DNA of 13,304 nucleotides from Methanothrix sp. (GCA_003162615.1 PMNG01000076.1:345-13648); one strand, 5' to 3'. Positions 6,946 to 13,294 are shown, counted from the first letter of the stretch. The notes: generated by a model from the letters alone, not told the origin. Program-made: numbers and translations.

Positions 6946-7449
6946 CTATCCGTACATCTGCTCGATGTGTCCTGTCGCCGCTGGCTCTGCCCCGAATGCC
7001 TCCTGAAACTTCCAGACCACATACAGCTCGCACTTGAAGTTCGCTCTCAGGACCTCCATCAGCTTGTTCTTTGTCAGTCCGTCGTAGTAGATCTCTCTGC
7101 TGAACCGGATGCCGTTCAGCTCTCCTCCTCCTGGCTCCATGTCGAAGTTCGAGTCCTGGAAGAGCAAAGCATAACGCATATCCCAGATGAACTTCTCCCT
7201 ATCCTTCCTGGGCAAGGCCTGGAGGGCCTTTTGGTGAACCTCCGCCAGCCTGATGGTGCTCAAGACCACTATCATATCGTCGCGGTTGTTGGGCTGAATT
7301 ACGTTCACGTGTCGCCCGGAACGCACGGGAAACTCGGCTGCCAAATGAAAATACAGATTCTCGTCGTAGACCTTATCTTTGTACAGGGCTTCCTCAGAAA
7401 GCCAGCTCATTACCTTCTTACACGTCTCCTCGACCTTTTCCGGCACCAT
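6946..7449 (-). CDS. Conserved archaeal protein, probable DUF2299 family
   Basis: 167 residues, cytoplasmic: no signal peptide or membrane helix. The layout is an N-terminal helix (KVEETCKKVMSWLSEEALY), a beta segment with YFHLAAEFP (53-61) and VNVIQPNNRDDMIVVLSTI, a charged helical centre (HQKALQALPRKDREKFIWDMRYALL), and a C-terminal beta-helix part (GIRFSREIYYDGLTKNKLMEVLRANFKCELYVVWKF). This matches my memory of DUF2299, a family of uncharacterised archaeal proteins; the assignment is from recall, not a search. The ATG at 7449 is the first possible start after an in-frame TGA, with AGGAG about nine bases upstream. It lies downstream of ftr on the same strand, but a 230-base gap with a T tract suggests separate transcription. 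Function unknown. Confidence 0.75.
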   Translation of the reverse strand: MVPEKVEETCKKVMSWLSEEALYKDKVYDENLYFHLAAEFPVRSGRHVNVIQPNNRDDMIVVLSTIRLAEVHQKALQALPRKDREKFIWDMRYALLFQDSNFDMEPGGGELNGIRFSREIYYDGLTKNKLMEVLRANFKCELYVVWKFQEAFGAEPAATGHIEQMYG

Positions 7450-7510
7450 TCGCTTCTTCTCCTGCTCCTCTTGTAAGATTCAGGGACTAGGCCATGGCTC
7501 GCGGATTAAT

Positions 7511-7520
7511 AAGTATATCT
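7511..7520 (-). promoter_or_regulatory. TATA candidate for the DUF2299 gene
   Basis: On the minus strand the sequence AGATATACTT followed by ATTAATCC resembles an archaeal box A. It lies about 65 bases before the ATG at 7449, implying a leader of about 40 bases. Confidence 0.35.
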
Positions 7521-7644
7521 CATGTATTCAGAACGCTTCAGAATTTTTCGAATTCGTTGCAACATCACAGATCAATAAAAGAATCCTGCCCAACAATTCA
7601 CGAGAGATCGGCCCAAAATCCAAGCTGCTATCGAGGGCTCAAAA

Positions 7645-7663
7645 GATGAAAAAAATTGAGAAC
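7645..7663 (-). terminator. T-rich terminator after ftr
   Basis: The minus strand reads AATTTTTTTCATCTTTTG beginning about 20 bases after the ftr stop codon, a typical archaeal T-tract termination signal. It separates ftr from the DUF2299 gene. Confidence 0.5.
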
Positions 7664-7682
7664 TGGTAGAGCGGGAGCTATT

Positions 7683-8573
7683 CTACTTCAGGATCTCATG
7701 CAGCTTGAACTGATGGGGCCCAAGCTTGCCCCCGAAGTTGGCGGCTGTGATCTTGACGACGCCCGGAACAGTACACGCAGCCTTTATTCCAGCCCGCATG
7801 GACTGCTCAATAGCCTCGCGGCTGATTCCGTTTATAACGATCTCGTACCCGGATTTGATCTCCTCGGGAAGAGTGCATGTACCTTCCTCTCTCAGCGATG
7901 GACAAAATGCTGCGTTCGTGGACGCCTTAAGGAACTTGTACTTGGAACCAACCTTGGAGCCGCTGGCTACAACTCCGCCAGGGAATGGAGTAATCGTGCC
8001 CTTCTGTTTCCTTATCTCGTCCACAGCCACCTCAGCGGCCGTGAGGGCCGCAGCTTGGTTGTCGGCAAGGATGTAGAAGTTGCCACCGGCTATTCCGTCA
8101 ACCGCACCGATGGTCTCCTCGATCATGAACTCTCCTGACATGATGGGGATCTTCCAGAACTTCCTTCCAAGATAGTCCATCTGCTTCTGGTAGCCGTCTC
8201 CGAAGAAGCTCTGCTTCTTGCCGGTGTCGAACTGCTTCTCGGCCTCGGGCAGACCGTTGAAGACTGCAGTCGTAGGTGCTGTCAGGACACACTGGCCTAT
8301 CCGCCAGATGAGCGAGCCCTCCAGGCTCTTGTAGCCCATATTGCAGATCTGAATGTAAACGCCAGGTCTTCCGTCAGGCGTCTCGCTTGCGCTTGCTATG
8401 CACTCGATGCCCGATTCTGCAGGGCACCCAATCACTGAGGTTCCGAAACCTGTGGCCTCCCGTGCCGCCTCCAGAGCCCAGTGCTCCGATATGGCGGTTA
8501 TCAGGACTCTTGCGATCTTTATGGGAAAGGCCTCTGCAAAGGTATCGTCTATTTGTACGCCGTTTATCTCCAT
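7683..8573 (-). CDS. ftr: Formylmethanofuran--tetrahydromethanopterin N-formyltransferase
   Basis: 296 residues from the chosen ATG at 8573, matching the family length of about 297. Ftr reversibly moves the formyl group from formylmethanofuran to N5 of tetrahydromethanopterin or sarcinapterin, the second step of CO2 reduction to methane; it is a cytoplasmic oligomer. The N-terminus MEINGVQIDDTFAEAFPIKIARVLITA is nearly the family signature, as are EATGFGTSVIGCPAESGIE, the centre SFFGDGYQKQMDYLGRKFWKIPIMSGEF, TPFPGGVVASGSKVGSKY and the end ANFGGKLGPHQFKLHEIL. An ATG 15 bases upstream (8588) would add MVRDD, but it lacks a ribosome site, while GGTGAGGG inside that extension is well placed for the 8573 start. 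In an acetate-using methanogen the enzyme would serve C1 oxidation or biosynthesis and CO2 reduction. The gap to purO upstream is about 105 bases and holds a palindromic operator candidate. Confidence 0.96.
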   Translation of the reverse strand: MEINGVQIDDTFAEAFPIKIARVLITAISEHWALEAAREATGFGTSVIGCPAESGIECIASASETPDGRPGVYIQICNMGYKSLEGSLIWRIGQCVLTAPTTAVFNGLPEAEKQFDTGKKQSFFGDGYQKQMDYLGRKFWKIPIMSGEFMIEETIGAVDGIAGGNFYILADNQAAALTAAEVAVDEIRKQKGTITPFPGGVVASGSKVGSKYKFLKASTNAAFCPSLREEGTCTLPEEIKSGYEIVINGISREAIEQSMRAGIKAACTVPGVVKITAANFGGKLGPHQFKLHEILK

Positions 8574-8637
8574 ATCATCCCTCACCATCTACACGTGAAT
8601 CTGATTCGCTCCAAACCGAAATGGATAATTGGGTCAG

Positions 8638-8666
8638 CTTAACCAAATTGGTTAAGAATTGGTTAA
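8638..8666. promoter_or_regulatory. Palindromic operator candidate upstream of ftr, with a third half-site
   Basis: CTTAACCAA-A-TTGGTTAAG (8638-8656) is a perfect 9+1+9 inverted repeat. A further TTGGTTAA half-site follows at 8659-8666, 11 bases from the previous one, about one helical turn. It lies in the 105-base gap between purO and ftr. On the ftr strand it sits just upstream of the AT-rich AATTATCC (8623-8630), a weak TATA candidate about 50 bases before the ATG. That geometry suits an archaeal helix-turn-helix regulator. There is no T tract after it on the minus strand, so a terminator is less likely. Confidence 0.55.
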
Positions 8667-8678
8667 TGTGTTTGTAGA

Positions 8679-9278
8679 TTAAGCTGGGTTGTATACTGCC
8701 AGCTCAAAACCCTTATCGCCCTGAAAGGCCGCTGCAGAGCATACCGGTCTCTCGAAAGGCAGATCGAAGGCTGCTTTTGCGACTACTGATGCATTTTTGC
8801 CGGACACTGCCACAGGCTCAAAGCCGATCTTCTCATAGGTGGCAACCATGAAGGCGTCGTTGTCTTTCAAGGGGATTTCCTTGAATCTGAACTCATCCTT
8901 CATTGCTATTCCTAGCCAAGCCCTGCTTCCGTACACCGCCCCGGCTATCCTAGGGGTGTCTAGCTCGTCCCTTTCGTAGCCGTATGCCAAAAGGCTGAGG
9001 GCGATGGCGTCTAAGGGTGGCGATCCGTCTTCTACCCTCTCCACTATCATGTCTATTTGAGTGCCGTTGCTGGCCACGGCCACATCACCACTGATTCTTA
9101 CACAGTTGTAGGCTATGTAGGGGTTCTTGGCCAGATCTTTGGGGTCAAGGGGAGAGACAAGTATGCTGCTGCCCCGCACTTCAGCTATGCGATTGGGAAA
9201 TGAGCGGGAGGATACCCTGTAACCTGCCCAGCTCTTTCCCCCGGTTCGGCCTACGACCACGATCCGGCCGACGTACAT
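8679..9278 (-). CDS. purO: IMP cyclohydrolase, archaeal PurO type
   Basis: 199 residues, the normal PurO size of about 200. It closes FAICAR to IMP, the last step of de novo purine synthesis, in archaea that lack the bifunctional PurH. Recognised from MYVGRIVVVGRTGGKSWAGYRVSSRSFPNR at the start, NPYIAYNCVRISGDVAVASNGTQID (52-76), the DGSPPLDAIALSLLAYGYERDELDTPRIAG segment and the C-terminal AAAFQGDKGFELAVYNP. The ATG is only 3 bases after the porB stop, and its ribosome site GGTGG lies inside the porB end, so it is translated as the last gene of the por operon. No membrane or targeting signals. Archaeal purine synthesis often obtains FAICAR from PurP using free formate, which gives a possible tie to the nearby formate dehydrogenase. 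PurP itself is not in this window. Confidence 0.94.
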   Translation of the reverse strand: MYVGRIVVVGRTGGKSWAGYRVSSRSFPNRIAEVRGSSILVSPLDPKDLAKNPYIAYNCVRISGDVAVASNGTQIDMIVERVEDGSPPLDAIALSLLAYGYERDELDTPRIAGAVYGSRAWLGIAMKDEFRFKEIPLKDNDAFMVATYEKIGFEPVAVSGKNASVVAKAAFDLPFERPVCSAAAFQGDKGFELAVYNPA

Positions 9279-9281
9279 TTT

Positions 9282-10154
9282 TCAATCCACCAGGCAGTAC
9301 TTGCTTATGTTCGCATCAGCCATCGCCTGGATCTGTTTTAGGACTTCTGTGCCGCCTGGCTTCTTGAAAAGGTGTCTGTACCTTCCTTGGGACTTCAGGT
9401 AATCCTCGACAGGCTTAGGTCTCCGGACCTTCTTGACCTCTGTCAGCTGGCCGTTCACATACTCGAATAGCGGCCACAAGCCGGTCTCGACTGCGAGCCT
9501 GGCTATCTCCACGGTTTTTCCAGCATCGAAGGTCCAGCCGGTGATGCAAGGTGCATTGACCTGGATGTAAGAGGGCCCTTGGGTCTCGATTGCTTTCTTC
9601 ACTTTGCGCCTGAGGTCCACTGGGTAAGCTACCGATGCTGTAGCTACGTAGGGAACCCTGTGAGCAAGTGCTATGGCAGGCATGTCCTTCTTGGGCCTGG
9701 GGTTGCCTAGACTAATCTCTCCCGAGGGCGTGGTCGTTGTGTGGGCGCAGAAGGGCGTTGAGCCGCTGCGCTGCACGCCGGTGTTCATGTAGGCCTCGTT
9801 GTCGTAGCAGACGTAGGTCACTTTGTGGCCACGCTCGAACATGCCCGAGTTGGAACCCATGCCTATGTCGAAGGTGCTGCCGTCTCCTCCTATTACCAAG
9901 ACGTTAGCGTCCTTGTGGAAACGCTTGAGGGCGATCTCGACGCCAGAGGCAACGGCGGCGGCGTTCTCGAATAGGGAGTGCAGCCATGGGACACACCAGG
10001 CGCTCTCCGGGAAAGGAGTAGTGGTCACCTCCAGGCAACTGGTAGGTGAGACTACGATGGTGTTGGGGCCAGCGGCATCTAAAACCAGCCTGACGACTGT
10101 GGGCATGGAACATCCTGCACAAGCCCTGTGCCCTGGTGCAAGCAGATTTTGCAT
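9282..10154 (-). CDS. porB: Pyruvate:ferredoxin oxidoreductase, beta subunit (TPP binding)
   Basis: 290 residues. The catalytic beta subunit of the four-subunit enzyme pyruvate + CoA + oxidised ferredoxin <-> acetyl-CoA + CO2. The [4Fe-4S] ligands are C12 and C15 (GHRACAGC), C40 and probably C203. The thiamine diphosphate motif starts at GGDGSTFDIG (89-98) and ends at the N of DNEAYMNTG (118-126). DNEAYMNTGVQRSG followed by STPFCAHTTTTPSG is the signature that distinguishes pyruvate enzymes from broader 2-oxoacid relatives in my recollection. The ribosome site AAGGAGG overlaps the porA stop codon, with seven bases to the ATG, so translation is coupled. In an acetate-using methanogen the reaction would run mostly toward pyruvate for biosynthesis. 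Confidence 0.95.
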   Translation of the reverse strand: MQNLLAPGHRACAGCSMPTVVRLVLDAAGPNTIVVSPTSCLEVTTTPFPESAWCVPWLHSLFENAAAVASGVEIALKRFHKDANVLVIGGDGSTFDIGMGSNSGMFERGHKVTYVCYDNEAYMNTGVQRSGSTPFCAHTTTTPSGEISLGNPRPKKDMPAIALAHRVPYVATASVAYPVDLRRKVKKAIETQGPSYIQVNAPCITGWTFDAGKTVEIARLAVETGLWPLFEYVNGQLTEVKKVRRPKPVEDYLKSQGRYRHLFKKPGGTEVLKQIQAMADANISKYCLVD

Positions 10155-10166
10155 TTTGAATCCTCC

Positions 10167-11345
10167 TTAGGGTAAGATCTCCGTTCTCAGATCCAAGAAT
10201 TCGAACTCGGACTCGATGCCTTTCCTTGCAGCGGAAGCCTTCTCTGTGATCTTCCTGATGTCCTTGACAGTTATGTCCCGCCCGCCCAACCCCGCGGTGA
10301 AGCCGATGATGGGCGTCCTGATTTTGCTGTTATAGAAAGCAGCCTTGAGGTCGGTAACGAGTCCCGCCTCGTTCCCTATGGACACATCCTTTTCAATGAC
10401 GGCTATCACGCCTGCATCCTTCAGGGCCTTCCTCAGAGCTTGTACAGGGAATGGCCTGTAGCTCCTCACTTTGACAAGGCCGACCTTTATGCCCTCAGCC
10501 CTCATCTCGTCTATGGCGTCTTTTATGGTTCCGATTACGGACCCCATTGTCACCAGGACGATCTCGGCGTCTTCAGCCTGGTAGGTATCGATCAAGCCTC
10601 CGAAGGTTCTTCCAAAGGTCTCCTGGAACTCTTTGGCCACTGCCTCTATCTTTGCCAGGGCCTTCTGCTGGGCATCAAACTGGAGATACCGGAACTCAGT
10701 GTAGGTGCTGGGATCGGCAAAGGCTCCTATTGTCTTTGGATTTGCCGGGTCCAGCACGTACTCTGGCTTGAAGGCTGGCAGGAAACCTGCCACTTTCTCT
10801 TTATCCAAAAGCTCCACCGGCTCGTAAACATGAGTCAGGATGAAACCGTCCATGCAGACCATGATGGGAGTTAGAATGCCCATATCCTCGGCTATCTTGT
10901 AGGCTTGAGGGGTGGTGTCCACAGCCTCCTGGACGTTCTCTACGTAGAGCTGAAGCCAGCCTACATCGCGTGCGCCCACGGAATCCTGTTGATCGTTCCA
11001 TATGTTGAGAGGCGCGCCCAGGGCTCGATTGGCTACTGTCATGACCACAGGCATTCGCAGGCCCGAGACGTTGTACAAAACCTCGTACATCAGGGCCAGA
11101 CCCTGGCTCGTGGTTGACGAGTAGCACCTGGCACCCATGGCGCTGGCACCGACCAGAACAGACAGCGCAGAGAACTCGGAGTCGACGGTCAGGAATTCAG
11201 CATCTAGCTCGCCATCTGCCACCATCTGGGAGAGGTGTTCCACTATGTGCGTCTGGGGCGTTATGGGATAGGCTGAGACAACGTCAGGCGAGCAGCACAT
11301 CGCAGCATGAGCCACAGCATAGGAGCCTTCTACCACTTTCATCAT
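10167..11345 (-). CDS. porA: Pyruvate:ferredoxin oxidoreductase, alpha subunit
   Basis: 392 residues. The alpha subunit carries the pyrimidine-binding half of the thiamine site and the C-terminal transketolase-like domain. Visible motifs are AYPITPQTHIVEHL (25-38), TVDSEFSALSVLVGASAMGAR (53-73) with a glutamate that should contact thiamine, STTSQGLALMYEVL, and NIWNDQQDSVGARDVGWLQLYVENVQEAVD. The C-terminal domain contains VGLVKVRSYRPFP and the segment IEKDVSIGNEAGLV. The start ATG shares its A with the porD TAA (TAATGATG); a second ATG follows directly, and GGAGG lies upstream, so either of two adjacent starts may be used. It pairs with porB to form the catalytic site. Confidence 0.95.
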   Translation of the reverse strand: MMKVVEGSYAVAHAAMCCSPDVVSAYPITPQTHIVEHLSQMVADGELDAEFLTVDSEFSALSVLVGASAMGARCYSSTTSQGLALMYEVLYNVSGLRMPVVMTVANRALGAPLNIWNDQQDSVGARDVGWLQLYVENVQEAVDTTPQAYKIAEDMGILTPIMVCMDGFILTHVYEPVELLDKEKVAGFLPAFKPEYVLDPANPKTIGAFADPSTYTEFRYLQFDAQQKALAKIEAVAKEFQETFGRTFGGLIDTYQAEDAEIVLVTMGSVIGTIKDAIDEMRAEGIKVGLVKVRSYRPFPVQALRKALKDAGVIAVIEKDVSIGNEAGLVTDLKAAFYNSKIRTPIIGFTAGLGGRDITVKDIRKITEKASAARKGIESEFEFLDLRTEILP

Positions 11346-11623
11346 TACTTCTCCTCCAGTTCCAATTTAATCGCATGGCGTGGGCATTCGTGTTCGCATA
11401 TGCCGCATCCTTTGCAGTAATTGAGGTCGATATCGAAGATGAGGTCGCCGGAGATGGGATCCTTAACCTGGTGCACTGAGCTTTCAGGGCAGTAGATCTC
11501 ACAGAGACTGCATTTTATGCATTTCTTTTGATCAATCCTGGGCACGAACGTTCGCCAGGCTCCCGTCTTGGTGATCTGGGTGCTTCCCGGCTCTACAAAT
11601 TCAATCGCCTTAACCTTCGACAT
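11345..11623 (-). CDS. porD: Pyruvate:ferredoxin oxidoreductase, delta subunit (2x[4Fe-4S] ferredoxin)
   Basis: 92 residues. An 8-iron ferredoxin subunit that takes electrons from the thiamine site to external ferredoxin. Two CxxCxxCxxxCP sites are complete: C35, C38, C41, C45 and C70, C73, C76, C80. The N-terminal extension (TGAWRTFVPRID) before the first site is typical of PorD rather than of free ferredoxins. The ATG overlaps the porG TGA by one base (TGATG), with GAGGGTGG just upstream; the stop overlaps the porA start. These overlaps argue for coupled translation and equal stoichiometry. Confidence 0.95.
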   Translation of the reverse strand: MSKVKAIEFVEPGSTQITKTGAWRTFVPRIDQKKCIKCSLCEIYCPESSVHQVKDPISGDLIFDIDLNYCKGCGICEHECPRHAIKLELEEK

Positions 11624-12159
11624 CAGGCCACCCTCTCATAAGCTGTTTTGATCGCCAGCAGGTTCTTCTTCCCAAGATCGCCCTTGAACCTCTCGGAGAT
11701 GGCCTTGTTTATGCTCTCCAGGCTGACCTCCTTGGTCGCTTTGCAGAAGGCTCCGAGCATTATGGTGTTGACAATTGGCCTTCCGAGGGTCTCCATTGCG
11801 ATCTTGGTCGCGTCGATGGTTATTACTTCGGCATCGGTCTTGAGGCTTAAATCGTCTTTTGGTTTGTCCGTGTTGATTATTATCTTCCCGTCCGGCTTAA
11901 GGCCGCTGGCAACGTTGACCACATCCAGCAGGCTGACGTCCTGGACAACAACGTAGTCGGGCTCGTAGACCTGGCTCCTTATTCTGATCGGCTTATCCGC
12001 TATCCTCACAAAAGCCATTACTGGAGCTCCCCTACGCTCCACTCCAAAAGCTGGGAATGCCTGGGAGAACCTTTTGTCCTCAAAGGCCGCAATAGCTATC
12101 AATTCGGCCGCGGTAACAGATCCCTGACCTCCACGACCGTGTATCCGAATCTCCTTCAA
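11623..12159 (-). CDS. porG: Pyruvate:ferredoxin oxidoreductase, gamma subunit, TTG start
   Basis: 178 residues from TTG at 12159. Gamma subunits help bind CoA. The protein starts MKEIRIHGRGGQGSVTAAELIA, with the glycine motif GRGGQG at 8-13, then FPAFGVERRGAPVMAFVRI, the VYEPDYVVVQD strand and TIMLGAFCKAT. The TTG is chosen because GGAGGTC sits eight bases upstream and the family begins exactly here. The frame stays open for another 75 codons upstream to an ATG at 12384, but that stretch (rich in Arg, His and Ser, running through the promoter) has no family similarity. First gene of porGDAB-purO. The order GDAB is the usual archaeal one. Confidence 0.94.
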   Translation of the reverse strand: MKEIRIHGRGGQGSVTAAELIAIAAFEDKRFSQAFPAFGVERRGAPVMAFVRIADKPIRIRSQVYEPDYVVVQDVSLLDVVNVASGLKPDGKIIINTDKPKDDLSLKTDAEVITIDATKIAMETLGRPIVNTIMLGAFCKATKEVSLESINKAISERFKGDLGKKNLLAIKTAYERVA

Positions 12160-12198
12160 CCGGCTGACCTCCTCTTCCCCGCCGAAAAGCGACCAGAA

Positions 12199-12207
12199 GA
12201 TATAGCC
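12199..12207 (-). promoter_or_regulatory. Promoter of the porGDAB-purO operon
   Basis: On the minus strand AAAAGGCTATATCTTC places a TATA-like CTATATCT, preceded by purines that could serve as BRE, about 43 bases before the porG TTG. Transcription would start near 12175, leaving a leader of about 17 bases that still includes the GGAGG ribosome site. This fits the TTG start and not the upstream ATG at 12384. Confidence 0.5.
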
Positions 12208-12613
12208 TTTTCTATGCCGTGATAAGTTCTTGAAATAAGACGCACTAACAAGAAAAGATAGTCTTGGTGATGCAGCCTGAATCCCAGCCCGGCCATCTCT
12301 GTTCTTGTGGATTAATGCCTTCCATATCAATGTCATCCCCTGCGAGGCTGCGCCTGATGACCGTCTTGCTCGCACGCATGACAATTGTCCTTCGGCGGCT
12401 GCAAGATGCCCGCCGCACCGTACATCTTAGAAGGCGGGTTCGCTTGTTCGCAGCCCGCCATGATCCGAAAACTTGAGTTAAATCCTATCCGTGCGCATAA
12501 ATCGTTACATGTTTTGCACATTACATTCAGGCAGCTTTGAGGCACCCGAATATGAGTCCCTGAGCAGAGCCTGATAAAGACTATTGATGGAATAGCAGAT
12601 ACTGGATGAGAAT
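12208..12613. other. Intergenic stretch with a GC-rich structured core, no convincing gene
   Basis: About 400 bases between the por promoter and the control region of the next plus-strand unit. Short ORFs exist on both strands, but none looks like a real protein; the Cys-rich minus-strand one (12333-12545) has no ribosome site I can see. The section 12350-12460 is visibly richer in GC than its surroundings and contains two strong hairpins, described separately. It could be an RNA, a small mobile-element relic, or a regulatory region. Confidence 0.4.
12393..12459. repeat. Two adjacent GC-rich inverted repeats
   Basis: CGGCGG (12393-12398) pairs with CCGCCG (12410-12415) around 11 bases. Eighteen bases later GGCGGG (12433-12438) pairs with CCCGCC (12454-12459), extended by a G-T and a T-A pair. 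The pair of stems could be an RNA element or a structured repeat. It does not fit a tRNA, because no anticodon arm or TPsiC arm of proper size can be drawn. Strand is unknown. Confidence 0.45.
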
Positions 12614-12639
12614 ATTCTACTGCTCGATTCTACTGTTCG
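12614..12639. repeat. 13-bp tandem repeat upstream of a TATA box
   Basis: ATTCTACTGCTCG (12614-12626) is followed directly by ATTCTACTGTTCG (12627-12639), one mismatch. The copies lie about 35-60 bases upstream of the TATA box at 12670, on one face-and-a-bit of the helix, and may be binding sites for a regulator. Confidence 0.6.
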
Positions 12640-12657
12640 AATGAAAACAAAACTTGC

Positions 12658-12682
12658 CCGAAACGAAATCTTTATATTTCGG
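12658..12682 (+). promoter_or_regulatory. TATA box embedded in nested palindromes
   Basis: CTTTATAT (12670-12677) is a near-ideal archaeal box A. It is flanked by CGAAAT (12664-12669) and ATTTCG (12676-12681), exact reverse complements, and also by CCGAAA (12658-12663) and TTTCGG (12677-12682). A protein bound to either palindrome would cover the TATA box, so repression is the natural guess. The ATG at 12700 lies where transcription should begin. A similar core, CTTTATATTTTCGG, recurs at 12917-12930. Confidence 0.55.
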
Positions 12683-12699
12683 TAATAGTCGTAGTACGT

Positions 12700-12903
12700 A
12701 TGGGCAAAAGTCGATACACCTCTTTTATCTCCCTCCTACATCCCTTGACTTTTGCCTCCCTCCTTTTCTCTAAGTTTTTGGTCATGTTCTCAACTCTTCC
12801 AATTAAAGAGGATCAAAGGAACCGCGAAGCTCAAGACATTAAGTATCCACGACAAGTGGCGATATTTGGGAATAAGTCAACGATGTACAAAGTCAATGTT
12901 TGA
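12700..12903 (+). CDS. Doubtful small ORF, possibly leaderless, unknown
   Basis: 67 residues. The only positive sign is position: the ATG is about 25-30 bases downstream of a strong TATA box, as in leaderless archaeal transcripts. The first half is hydrophobic (about 9-34, with Leu, Phe and Ser), possibly one membrane helix; the second half is polar and basic. There is no ribosome site. Composition is not convincing, and another frame is also open over part of it. It may be a non-coding transcript leader instead. No family is recognised. Confidence 0.25.
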   Translation: MGKSRYTSFISLLHPLTFASLLFSKFLVMFSTLPIKEDQRNREAQDIKYPRQVAIFGNKSTMYKVNV

Positions 12904-12916
12904 TTATCCACAAGAA

Positions 12917-12968
12917 CTTTATATTTTCGGGTCGTATCAAATTTAATTGCTAGCCGTAAAGGAGATGA
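12917..12968 (+). promoter_or_regulatory. TATA box and strong ribosome site for the DUF4405 gene
   Basis: CTTTATAT (12917-12924) should direct a start near 12945 and a leader of about 35 bases. AAAGGAGATGA (12958-12968) is a strong match to the 16S anti-Shine-Dalgarno and fixes the ATG at 12979, with ten bases between. Confidence 0.55.
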
Positions 12969-12978
12969 CGTACAAACT

Positions 12979-13212
12979 ATGGTCAAACTATCAAAACTTC
13001 TGGTCGTGAATGTATGTATATTCGTTTTATTCTTAATACAGGCCGTCACTGGTGGATGGATCTGGATTGATATATTGAGTGGTGCTCGGCCTCCTATTGT
13101 TCTATTAAGATTGCATCCCTATACCGGCATTGTCCTGACAGTTTTCATCCTGATGCATATATACTTGAACTGGAGATGGGTTAAGGTGCAGCTTCTAAAT
13201 CAAAAATTGTGA
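12979..13212 (+). CDS. DUF4405-like two-helix membrane protein
   Basis: 77 residues with two predicted membrane helices, about 7-29 (LLVVNVCIFVLFLIQAVTGGWIW) and 47-66. The second helix carries the pattern LHPYTGIVLTVFILMHIYLNWRW, with H46 and H60 spaced 14 apart. That is the arrangement of DUF4405 and of cytochrome b-type haem-binding helices, so a haem or quinone-like electron-transfer role is possible. With only two helices it would have to dimerise or pair with another subunit to hold haem in a bundle. Ribosome site GGAGATGA precedes it. No partner redox gene lies next to it within the window. The assignment to DUF4405 is from pattern recognition. A basic tail (KVQLLNQKL) suggests the C-terminus is cytoplasmic. 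Confidence 0.75.
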   Translation: MVKLSKLLVVNVCIFVLFLIQAVTGGWIWIDILSGARPPIVLLRLHPYTGIVLTVFILMHIYLNWRWVKVQLLNQKL

Positions 13213-13270
13213 AAATCGGGCCGATCATCTAAGTGAAGATAAATAAGTCTAATAATCTCGATCTTCTTTT

Positions 13271-13294
13271 TCGAACTCTTTATCGAACTCTTTA
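13271..13294. repeat. 12-bp perfect tandem repeat at the window end
   Basis: TCGAACTCTTTA occurs twice in direct succession (13271-13282 and 13283-13294), followed by a partial TCG. It lies about 60 bases after the DUF4405 gene. It may belong to a promoter or terminator of whatever follows the window. Confidence 0.6.

Noticed and set aside
6967..7476. 169-codon plus-strand frame opposite the DUF2299 gene
   Set aside because: Leu/His-rich shadow without ribosome site or recognisable motifs; the minus frame has coherent secondary structure and family likeness.
7656..8138. Plus-strand frame opposite ftr
   Set aside because: Fully explained as the shadow of ftr, which is unmistakable.
8574..8588. 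Upstream ATG for ftr (adds MVRDD)
   Set aside because: No ribosome site before it, whereas GGTGAGGG precedes the ATG at 8573 and the family starts with MEINGV.
12160..12384. Longer PorG reading from ATG 12384 (253 residues)
   Set aside because: The added 75 residues have no PorG similarity, run through the TATA candidate, and the TTG at 12159 has a strong ribosome site exactly where the family begins.
12393..12459. Possible tRNA from the GC-rich stems
   Set aside because: No acceptor stem with matching D, anticodon and T arms can be assembled; the stems are two independent hairpins.
12333..12545. 70-codon Cys-rich minus-strand frame
   Set aside because: It has five cysteines but no regular metal-site spacing, no ribosome site, and it spans the hairpin patch, so it is more likely a chance reading of structured DNA.
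13271..13294. CRISPR-like repeats
   Set aside because: This and the other short tandem repeats in the window are directly adjacent two-copy units without spacers; no repeat-spacer array or cas gene is present.
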